DNA of 7,095 bases from assembly GCA_026982585.1 (NCBI GenBank), contig JALSGW010000004.1:1-7095 (forward strand), read 5' to 3'. A model generated the notes under the pieces. The model saw nothing but the letters and a program-made list of their open reading frames with translations. It was not told the DNA's origin and did no database searches. This DNA comes from Alphaproteobacteria bacterium. GTDB taxonomy: Bacteria; Pseudomonadota; Alphaproteobacteria; Geminicoccales; Geminicoccaceae. Below, one piece after another: positions 1 through 5,314 of the stretch. The translations under genes were made by a program, and so were the position numbers. Position 1 is the first letter of the stretch; the number at the start of each line of letters is the position of its first letter.

Positions 1-1463
1 AGAGTTTCCTGTCCGACGCCCAGGGACGCGACCACCGCACGGTGGCCGAGCTCGCCTTCGATTCCGACTTGCGGATTCTCGCCTATCGCCTGGATGTCAC
101 GGCCAATCTGGGCGCTTACCTGAGCAGCTACGCGCCCTTCATTCCCACTCTCGCAGCCCTCAAGGTGGTGCCGGGCGTCTACGCCATCCCGGCCCTGCTC
201 TACCGGGTGCGGGGGGTGTTCACCAACACCGTCCCCGTGGACGCCTACCGCGGGGCCGGGCGGCCGGAGAGCATCTACGCCATCGAGCGGATGTTGGACG
301 TGGCGGCGGCGGAGCTCGGCATCGATCGGGTGGAACTCCGGCGCCGCAACATGATCCCGCCGGATGCCCTGCCCTACCGCACCGCCGCCGGCGAGACCTA
401 CGATTCCGGCGACTTTCCGAGGGTGCTGGCGCACTGTCTGGAGCGCGCCGGCTGGGCGGAGTTCGCCGCCCGCCGCAAGGAGGCGGCGGCACGCGGCCGG
501 CTCAGGGGTATTGGCCTTTGCTACTACATCGAGGCCACCATGGGCGAGCCCAACGAGAGCGCCGCGGTGCGCTTCGGCGAGGACGGGACGGTGGCGGTCC
601 ACGTCGGCACCCAGAGCAACGGCCAGGGGCATGAGACCGCCTACGCCCAGCTCCTGCACGAACGGCTCGGGGTGCCCTGGGACCGCATCCGCATCGTGCA
701 GGGCGACACCGCGCTTGTGGCATCCGGCGGCGGCACCGGCGGCTCGCGCTCGCTGACCGCGGAGGGCACCGCCATCCTCGCCGCCGCGGAGCGGGTGATC
801 GAAAAGGGCAAGGCCTATGCCGCCCAACACTTCGAGGCGGCCGTGTCGGACATTCTGTTCGCGGACGGCGTGTTCCGGGTGGCGGGCACCGACCGGGCGG
901 TGGACATCCTCGAGCTCGCCGCCATCGCCCGACGGATGCCCGAGCCTCCCGAAGGGGTGGACGGGGGACTGGACGCCGAGGCCACCATCGAACTCCCCGC
1001 CTGGACCTTCCCCAACGGCTGCCACGTGGCCGAGGTGGAGGTGGACCCGGACACCGGGGCCGTCGAGGTGGTGCGCTACACCATCGTCGATGATTTCGGC
1101 GTGGTGCTGAACCCGCTGCTGGTGGAGGGTCAGGTGCACGGCGGGGTCGCCCAGGGAATCGGCCAGGCCCTCTTCGAGCGCACCCACTACGACGCCCAGG
1201 GTCAGCTCCTTTGCGGATCCTTCACCGACTACGCCCTGCCCCGGGCGGACCTGCTGCCCTCCTTCTCCTTCACCACCATCGAGGTGCCCTGCCGCAACAA
1301 TCCGCTCGGCGTGAAAGGCTGCGGCGAGGCCGGCGCCATCGCCGCACCGGCAGCCGTGATCAACGCGGTGGTGGACGCCCTCAAGGACGCCGGTGTGCGC
1401 CACGTCGACATGCCGGCCACGCCCGAGCGTCTGCACCGGCTCTTGAAGGCCCGACGCCCATGA
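1..1463 (+). CDS. Molybdenum hydroxylase large subunit, xanthine dehydrogenase / form II CoxL family (5' partial)
   Basis: This is the molybdopterin-cytosine-dinucleotide-binding subunit of an aerobic molybdenum hydroxylase, which normally works with an FAD subunit and a 2Fe-2S subunit in the cytoplasm. The frame is open from base 3 with no plausible start in view. The GTG at 42 lies inside a conserved stretch and is not the start. The visible 486 residues are the C-terminal part of a protein usually near 770-800 residues. Motifs, numbered from base 3, are AYRGAGR at 81-87, GQGHET at 207-212, a GGGTGGSRS cofactor loop near 242-250 and GVKGCGEAG near 436-444. Its Glu442 aligns with the catalytic base of the xanthine dehydrogenase family. 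True CO dehydrogenase (form I) carries AYRCSFR with the copper-binding Cys; here it is AYRGAGR, so CO oxidation is unlikely and the substrate is unknown. The C-terminus looks complete. No partner subunit is visible; one may lie upstream. Confidence 0.93.
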   Translation, partial: SFLSDAQGRDHRTVAELAFDSDLRILAYRLDVTANLGAYLSSYAPFIPTLAALKVVPGVYAIPALLYRVRGVFTNTVPVDAYRGAGRPESIYAIERMLDVAAAELGIDRVELRRRNMIPPDALPYRTAAGETYDSGDFPRVLAHCLERAGWAEFAARRKEAAARGRLRGIGLCYYIEATMGEPNESAAVRFGEDGTVAVHVGTQSNGQGHETAYAQLLHERLGVPWDRIRIVQGDTALVASGGGTGGSRSLTAEGTAILAAAERVIEKGKAYAAQHFEAAVSDILFADGVFRVAGTDRAVDILELAAIARRMPEPPEGVDGGLDAEATIELPAWTFPNGCHVAEVEVDPDTGAVEVVRYTIVDDFGVVLNPLLVEGQVHGGVAQGIGQALFERTHYDAQGQLLCGSFTDYALPRADLLPSFSFTTIEVPCRNNPLGVKGCGEAGAIAAPAAVINAVVDALKDAGVRHVDMPATPERLHRLLKARRP

Positions 1464-1487
1464 CCGCCGGCCCAGCTCCCCTATCTT
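1460..1487 (+). promoter_or_regulatory. Possible weak sigma-70-type promoter for tRNA-Leu
   Basis: A -35-like ATGACC (1460-1465, 4 of 6 consensus bases) and a -10-like TATCTT (1482-1487, 4 of 6) are 16 bp apart. They would start transcription near 1494, about 16 nt before the mature tRNA. The bases after the -10 are GC-rich (CCCCGAGCGG), as in stable-RNA promoters under stringent control. The -35 overlaps the stop codon of the upstream gene. This is pattern matching only, and read-through from upstream is an equally simple source of the tRNA. Confidence 0.25.
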
Positions 1488-1509
1488 CCTCCCCGAGCGG
1501 CGCACGCCT

Positions 1510-1598
1510 GGCCCCTTGGCGGAACCGGTAGACGCAGCGGACTTAAAATCCGCTCGGGCGCCTGCCCGGTCCGGGTTCGAGTCCCGGAGGGGCCACCA
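1510..1598 (+). tRNA. tRNA-Leu, anticodon UAA
   Basis: This is a class II tRNA that folds completely. The acceptor stem is GGCCCCT (1510-1516) with AGGGGCC (1588-1594). The D arm contains GGTAGACGC. The anticodon stem is GCGGA (1537-1541) with TCCGC (1549-1553), around the loop CTTAAAA, with anticodon TAA at 1544-1546. The long variable arm pairs CGGGC (1555-1559) with GCCCG (1564-1568). The T arm is CCGGG-TTCGAGT-CCCGG (1571-1587). The discriminator base is A1595, a leucine identity element, followed by an encoded CCA at 1596-1598. It closely resembles the bacterial tRNA-Leu(UAA), which reads UUA and UUG. It lies between the molybdenum hydroxylase gene and the wall operon, on the same strand. 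UUA codons are rare in genes this GC-rich, so UUG is probably its main codon here. Confidence 0.98.
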
Positions 1599-1609
1599 GG
1601 GCGGGCCCC

Positions 1610-1632
1610 AAGGCGGCTTCAGAAGGCGACTT
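1610..1632 (+). repeat. Short imperfect direct repeat at the mltB promoter
   Basis: AAGGCGGCTT (1610-1619) and AAGGCGACTT (1623-1632) match at 9 of 10 bases, with starts 13 bp apart. The pair brackets the proposed -35 hexamer. It could be a small tandem duplication or a regulator half-site pair. The 13-bp offset is not a clean helical turn, so an operator role is only a guess. Confidence 0.3.
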
Positions 1633-1646
1633 TCGGATGATACACT
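1618..1646 (+). promoter_or_regulatory. Predicted sigma-70 extended -10 promoter of the mltB-rlpA-dacA-tmk-holB-metG unit
   Basis: The -35-like TTCAGA (1618-1623, 4 of 6) is separated by exactly 17 bp from the -10-like TACACT (1641-1646, 4 of 6). A TG at 1638-1639, one base before the -10, gives the extended form TGATACACT. The predicted start is near 1653, leaving a leader of about 24 nt that contains the Shine-Dalgarno sequence. It is the only convincing promoter-like match seen between the tRNA and the first operon gene, although the scan was by eye. Confidence 0.45.
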
Positions 1647-1663
1647 GCCGTCGTTGCAAGACC

Positions 1664-1668
1664 GAGGG
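1664..1668 (+). promoter_or_regulatory. Shine-Dalgarno sequence of mltB
   Basis: GAGGG lies 8 nt before the GTG at 1677. It supports this GTG as the start, since no ATG lies nearby in frame and translation from here begins directly with an export signal. Confidence 0.6.
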
Positions 1669-1676
1669 TTGAGAGG

Positions 1677-2663
1677 GTGCGGCGTCGCGACCTCATTCGC
1701 TGTCTGGCCGGCCTGAGCGGGGTGTGGCTCGCCCCTGCGGTGGCCCGGGGACATCCGGATTTCGCTCGTTTCCTCGCCGAGCTGCGGCGCGAAGCCCGCG
1801 CCATGGGCATCTCGGAGCGGGTTTTGGCCCGGGCGCTCGACGGACTCGATCCCCTCGAGCGGGTGTTGGAGCTGGACCGACGCCAGCCGGAGGGGCGTCT
1901 CGCGTTCCGCACCTATCGAAGCCGGGTCTTGACCCCGGAGCGGATCAGCGCGGGACGCGAACGGCTCGCCCGAAACCGGCGGCTGCTCGCCACCGTGCGC
2001 CGGCGCTATGGGGTGCCGGAGTCGGTGCTGGTGGCCCTTTGGGGGATCGAGACCAACTACGGACGGTTCACAGGCGGCTTTCCCGTGATCGCGGCCCTCG
2101 CCACCCTGGCCTGGGACGGGCGGCGGGGGCCCTTCTTCCGCAAGCAGCTTCTCGCCGCACTGCGCATTCTCGAGGAGGGGCATGTGTCGCTCGAGGACAT
2201 GCAGGGTTCCTGGGCCGGTGCCATGGGGCAGCCGCAGTTCATGCCCACCACCTTCCTGCGCTTCGCGGTGGACGGCGACGGCGACGGTCGGCGCGACATC
2301 TGGAACAGCCTGCCCGACGTGTTCGCCTCCATGGCTCATTACCTGCGTCGCCAGGGCTGGCGGAGCGGCTTTCGCTGGGGGCGCGAGGTGCGCCTTTCCC
2401 GTCCGCCCAGAGAATCCTGGCTCGGGTTGGAGCGCCGGGAGCCGCTCGCCCGCTGGCGGGCCCGGGGCGTGCGGCGGGCGGACGGCGGTCCCCTGCCCCG
2501 CGCCGCGGTCGACGCCTCGCTGCTGATGCCGGACGGACCTTCCGGTCCGGCCTTCCTGGTCTACGACAACTTCCGGGTGCTGCTTAAGTGGAACCGTTCG
2601 CGCTACTTCGCTCTCGCCGTGGGCCTGCTGGCCGACGCCGTCGGCGCGCCCGCGCACGCCTGA
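1677..2663 (+). CDS. mltB: Lytic murein transglycosylase, MltB family (GH103, SLT_2 domain)
   Basis: This periplasmic enzyme should cleave the MurNAc-GlcNAc bond of peptidoglycan and leave 1,6-anhydroMurNAc ends. The 328 residues begin with an export signal (about 1-24) containing RRRDLIR before a hydrophobic stretch, which resembles a twin-arginine signal; AVA at 21-23 is a possible cleavage site. There is no lipobox, so unlike E. coli MltB it is probably soluble. The catalytic domain follows. LWGIETNYGRFTG (121-133) places the catalytic Glu at 125, and GSWAGAMGQPQFMP (177-190) with VDGDGDGRRDIW (198-209) are the other family signatures. The C-terminus ends with the catalytic module, with no peptidoglycan-binding domain. 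The GTG start is supported by GAGGG 8 nt upstream. It heads the operon, 32 bp before rlpA, a pairing also known from Pseudomonas (sltB1-rlpA). The family call is firm; the exact paralogue name is less so. Confidence 0.94.
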   Translation: MRRRDLIRCLAGLSGVWLAPAVARGHPDFARFLAELRREARAMGISERVLARALDGLDPLERVLELDRRQPEGRLAFRTYRSRVLTPERISAGRERLARNRRLLATVRRRYGVPESVLVALWGIETNYGRFTGGFPVIAALATLAWDGRRGPFFRKQLLAALRILEEGHVSLEDMQGSWAGAMGQPQFMPTTFLRFAVDGDGDGRRDIWNSLPDVFASMAHYLRRQGWRSGFRWGREVRLSRPPRESWLGLERREPLARWRARGVRRADGGPLPRAAVDASLLMPDGPSGPAFLVYDNFRVLLKWNRSRYFALAVGLLADAVGAPAHA

Positions 2664-2687
2664 GCCAAGCCCCCGGGCGGCGCTGCC

Positions 2688-2690
2688 AGG
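2688..2690 (+). promoter_or_regulatory. Short Shine-Dalgarno sequence supporting the rlpA start
   Basis: AGG sits 5 nt before the GTG at 2696. It is weak. It favours this start over the upstream in-frame GTG at 2588, which would overlap mltB by 76 nt and put an Arg-rich extension before the lipoprotein signal. Confidence 0.4.
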
Positions 2691-2695
2691 TCCCG

Positions 2696-3538
2696 GTGGA
2701 GGGCTATCGGCGATGTCGCTGGCGCCTGCTGCCTGCGCTCTTGGTCCTCTTCCTTGCGGCCTGTGCCGCGAGCCAGCCGTCGGATCCGGCGCGGCTCGGC
2801 GGCGAGGGCGGGGTGTACAAGTTGGGGCGGCCCTATCGCGTGGGCGGCCGGTGGTATGTGCCGCGCTTCGATCCCCACTACGAAGAGGTCGGCCTTGCCA
2901 GTTGGTACGGGCGGGAATTCCAGGGACGGCGCACCGCGAACGGGGAGATCTTCGACCCCCGCCGCCTCACCGCCGCCCATCCCACCCTGCCCCTTCCGAG
3001 CCTGGTGGAGGTCACCAATCTGGAGAACGGCCGCCGCATCCGGGTGCGGGTCAACGATCGCGGCCCGTTCGTGCCCGGGCGGGTGATCGACCTCTCGGAG
3101 GCGGCGGCGGTGGCGCTCGGCTTTCGCGAGCGGGGACTGGCCCGGGTGCGCGTCCGCTTCCTCGCCCTTGCCGAGGCCGCGGGAACGCCGCCCCGGCCCG
3201 AGACGGTGGCCGCGGCCGAGAGCGGGATCTGTCCCACCGCATTCGGCTATGTGGTCCAGGCGGGCGCCTTCCGGGATGCCGCCCGGGCCGGACGCAAGCG
3301 CGAACGGCTCGCCGGCCTGGCGCCGGCGCGCATCGTTCCCGCCTCGGTCAACCCGACAAGTCCGCTCTATCGCGTCCAGCTCGGCCCCTTCGCCACGCGA
3401 GCGCAGGCGGAAGCGGTGCGGGCGCGGCTCGCGAAGCTGGGCGTCGAGGATGCCTTCGTCTATCTGGCACGGGGGGAGACAGGAGAGACCGGATCCTGTC
3501 CGAACCAACGCACGGTCGCGGAGCGGGAGAGGGAGTGA
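2696..3538 (+). CDS. rlpA: Septal ring lytic transglycosylase RlpA (lipoprotein, DPBB + SPOR domains)
   Basis: RlpA is an outer-membrane lipoprotein that, in Pseudomonas, cuts glycan strands lacking stem peptides and helps daughter cells separate. The protein is 280 residues from the GTG at 2696. It has a lipoprotein signal (RRCRWR, hydrophobic LLPALLVLFL, lipobox LAAC) with the acylated Cys at 23. The double-psi beta-barrel domain covers about 66-155: GLASWYG 66-72, NGEIFDP with Glu84 and Asp87, AAH with His95, VNDRGPF 119-125 and IDLS 131-134. Glu84 and His95 match the acidic and histidine positions expected of the active site. A SPOR domain covers about 183-258 (GYVVQAGAF ... VYLA). Two cysteines, 178 and 268, flank the SPOR domain. 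The gene ends 4 bp before dacA. The start is the least certain point, as a GTG at 2588 is also in frame. Confidence 0.93.
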   Translation: MEGYRRCRWRLLPALLVLFLAACAASQPSDPARLGGEGGVYKLGRPYRVGGRWYVPRFDPHYEEVGLASWYGREFQGRRTANGEIFDPRRLTAAHPTLPLPSLVEVTNLENGRRIRVRVNDRGPFVPGRVIDLSEAAAVALGFRERGLARVRVRFLALAEAAGTPPRPETVAAAESGICPTAFGYVVQAGAFRDAARAGRKRERLAGLAPARIVPASVNPTSPLYRVQLGPFATRAQAEAVRARLAKLGVEDAFVYLARGETGETGSCPNQRTVAERERE

Positions 3539-3542
3539 GGGC

Positions 3543-4682
3543 ATGATGCGTGTCGTCGCGTGGGCATGGGCCCTGTGGTGGTCGCTCGCCTGGGGCACCG
3601 CCGCTGCCCAGGTGACCTTCGACACCGCCGCCAAGGCCGCGATCCTGATGGATTTCCGAAGCGGCCAGGTGTTGTTCGCCAAGAACCCCGACCAGCCGCT
3701 GCCGCCCGCCTCCATGAGCAAGCTCATGACCGCCTATCTGGTGTTCGAGCGACTCAGGGAGGGCAGCCTGCGCCTCGAGGACGAGCTGCCGGTGAGCGAA
3801 AAGGCCTGGCGCATGGGCGGCTCGCAGATGTTCCTCGAGGTCGGCGAACGGGTCAAGGTGATCGACCTGCTGCGGGGGATGATCGTCCAGAGCGGCAACG
3901 ACGCGGCGGTGGTCCTGGCCGAGGCCATCGCCGGCAGCGAGGAGGCCTTCGCCGAGCTCATGAACCGCAAGGCCGAGAGCCTGGGTCTGACCAACAGCCG
4001 TTTCGTCAACGCCCACGGCCTGCCCGATCCGGGGCACTATATGAGCGTGCGCGATCTGGCCATCCTGGCGCGTCGCATCATCCAGGACTTTCCCGAATAC
4101 TATCGATTTTATTCGGAAAAGAGCTTCACCTACAACGGCATCACCCAGCGCAACCGCAATCCCTTGCTGCGCAAGGATGTGCCGGGGGTGGACGGCATGA
4201 AGACCGGCTACACCGAGGAATCCGGCTACGGGCTCGTGGTGTCGGCCGAACGGGACGGGCGGCGGTTGGTGCTGGTGGTGGCCGGCCTGGAGAGCGACCA
4301 GCAACGGGCGAACGAGGCGGAACGGTTGTTGGAGTTCGGCTTCCGGGAGTTCCGAGAGTACCGGCTGTTCCAGCCCGGCGCCACGGTGGTGGAGGCGGAG
4401 GTGTGGCTCGGTGATTCGGCCACCGTGCCCCTGGTGGCGCAACAGCTGGTGGCGGTCACCCTCACCCGGCAGGCGCGCAAGAGCCTGGTGGTGAAGGCCC
4501 ACTACGAGGCGCCCATCCCGGCCCCGATCGCCCGCGGCACGCCGCTCGGCGAGTTGGAGATCATCGCCCCGGGCCTCGAGCCCTTCACCGTGCCGCTGGT
4601 GGCCGGGGCGGGGGTGCAGCGGGCCGGGGTGGTGGACCGTGTCGGTCAGGTGTTGGGCTATCTCCTCTGGGGCGAGCGGTGA
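3543..4682 (+). CDS. dacA: Serine-type D-alanyl-D-alanine carboxypeptidase (DacA/PBP5 type)
   Basis: This low-molecular-weight penicillin-binding protein removes the terminal D-Ala from pentapeptide stems and so limits cross-linking. The 379 residues start with a Trp-rich signal peptide (about 1-22, cleavage after AAA). The S11 peptidase domain keeps all three active-site motifs: SMSK 57-60 (Ser57 nucleophile, Lys60), SGN 117-119 and KTG 220-222. HGLPD (158-162) is also typical. The C-terminal PBP5_C beta domain follows, ending in a helix near 358-379 (GVVDRVGQVLGYLLWGER) that probably anchors the protein to the inner membrane. ATG occurs at both 3543 and 3546. The first is preceded by GGGAG 7 nt upstream; the second would remove one Met. 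The stop overlaps the tmk GTG by 4 nt. Confidence 0.96.
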   Translation: MMRVVAWAWALWWSLAWGTAAAQVTFDTAAKAAILMDFRSGQVLFAKNPDQPLPPASMSKLMTAYLVFERLREGSLRLEDELPVSEKAWRMGGSQMFLEVGERVKVIDLLRGMIVQSGNDAAVVLAEAIAGSEEAFAELMNRKAESLGLTNSRFVNAHGLPDPGHYMSVRDLAILARRIIQDFPEYYRFYSEKSFTYNGITQRNRNPLLRKDVPGVDGMKTGYTEESGYGLVVSAERDGRRLVLVVAGLESDQQRANEAERLLEFGFREFREYRLFQPGATVVEAEVWLGDSATVPLVAQQLVAVTLTRQARKSLVVKAHYEAPIPAPIARGTPLGELEIIAPGLEPFTVPLVAGAGVQRAGVVDRVGQVLGYLLWGER

Positions 4683-5314
4683 GCCGGCGGGGACGGCTGC
4701 TTTCCCTCGAGGGCGGCGAAGGGGCGGGCAAGAGCACCCAGATCGCGCGGCTCGCGCGGCGGCTCGAAGAGCGGGGCATTCCGGCGGTGGTGACCCGCGA
4801 GCCCGGCGGCACCGAGGGTGCGGAACAGATCCGCCGCCTGCTCGTCGACGGTGCCGAGGACCGATGGGATCCGCTCGCGGAACTCTACCTTCTCCTCGCC
4901 GCCCGCAGCGACCACCTCAACAGGCGCATCCTTCCCGCCCTGGCAAACGGCCACTGGGTGCTGTGCGACCGGTTCTGCGATTCCACCCGCATCTACCAGG
5001 GCGTCGCCGGCGGCCTCGGCATCGCCCTGGTCGACCGTCTGCAGGCGCCGCTTTTGGAGCGGGCGACGCCGGACCTCACGCTTGTCCTCGACCTGCCCGC
5101 CGAGCTCGGTCTGGCGCGGGCGGCGGGCAAGCGCGCGCGATCGCGCTTCGAGAAGCGGGATCTCGCCTTCCACCAAAAGGTGCGGCAGGGATTTCTCGCG
5201 CTCGCGGACCGGGAGCCGGCGCGGTTTGCGGTGATCGACGCGCAGGGCTCGGTCGAGGCGGTGGAGGCGCGGATCTGGCAGGCGGTCTCCGCGCGCATGG
5301 GGCTGCCGCCGTGA
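4679..5314 (+). CDS. tmk: Thymidylate kinase (dTMP kinase)
   Basis: Tmk phosphorylates dTMP to dTDP with ATP, a required cytoplasmic step to dTTP in both salvage and de novo routes. The 211 residues are normal length. The P-loop is GGEGAGKST (12-20), followed by REPGGT (40-45), the DR motif DRFCDST (97-103) with YQG (106-108), and an Arg-rich lid at about 150-161 (GKRARSRFEKRD). The basic lid and the P-loop without an Arg at its variable position look like the E. coli class rather than the yeast/human class. The GTG start is set by the GTGA overlap with dacA, a GGGG 6 nt upstream, and an N-terminus that leads straight into the first strand and P-loop. It overlaps holB by another 4 nt, so translational coupling is likely. 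Confidence 0.97.
   Translation: MSRRGRLLSLEGGEGAGKSTQIARLARRLEERGIPAVVTREPGGTEGAEQIRRLLVDGAEDRWDPLAELYLLLAARSDHLNRRILPALANGHWVLCDRFCDSTRIYQGVAGGLGIALVDRLQAPLLERATPDLTLVLDLPAELGLARAAGKRARSRFEKRDLAFHQKVRQGFLALADREPARFAVIDAQGSVEAVEARIWQAVSARMGLPP

Noticed and set aside
1599..1640. Rho-independent terminator after the tRNA
   Set aside because: Only a 4-bp stem with a G-T pair (around GCTTCAGAAGGC) is present and no proper T run. The tRNA end may instead be made by processing or Rho-dependent ending.
2534..2549. Hairpin CGGACC-TTCC-GGTCCG as a possible terminator
   Set aside because: It lies inside the mltB coding region, more than 100 nt before the stop, with no following T run. It encodes DGPSGP and fits chance in GC-rich DNA.
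2588..2695. Upstream in-frame GTG as the rlpA start
   Set aside because: It would overlap mltB by 76 nt and add 36 mostly Arg, Gly and Pro residues before the lipoprotein signal. GTG 2696 gives a normal 23-residue signal to the lipobox Cys.
2603..3727. A 374-codon open frame on the - strand across rlpA and the start of dacA
   Set aside because: Low-complexity Arg/Gly/Pro-rich translation antisense to two genes with intact domains; a shadow of GC-rich codon use. The same applies to the 384-codon frame at 3348-4502.
5135..5146. Perfect palindrome GCGCGATCGCGC in tmk
   Set aside because: A single copy within the lid-region codons. Such G/C palindromes arise often in sequence of this composition, and no second copy was noticed.
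4639..5310. Open frame upstream of and continuous with holB, which might suggest a longer N-terminus
   Set aside because: It reads an out-of-frame translation of tmk, rich in Arg, Gly, Pro and Ala. Delta' similarity starts at the GTG at 5311, which also forms a GTGA overlap.
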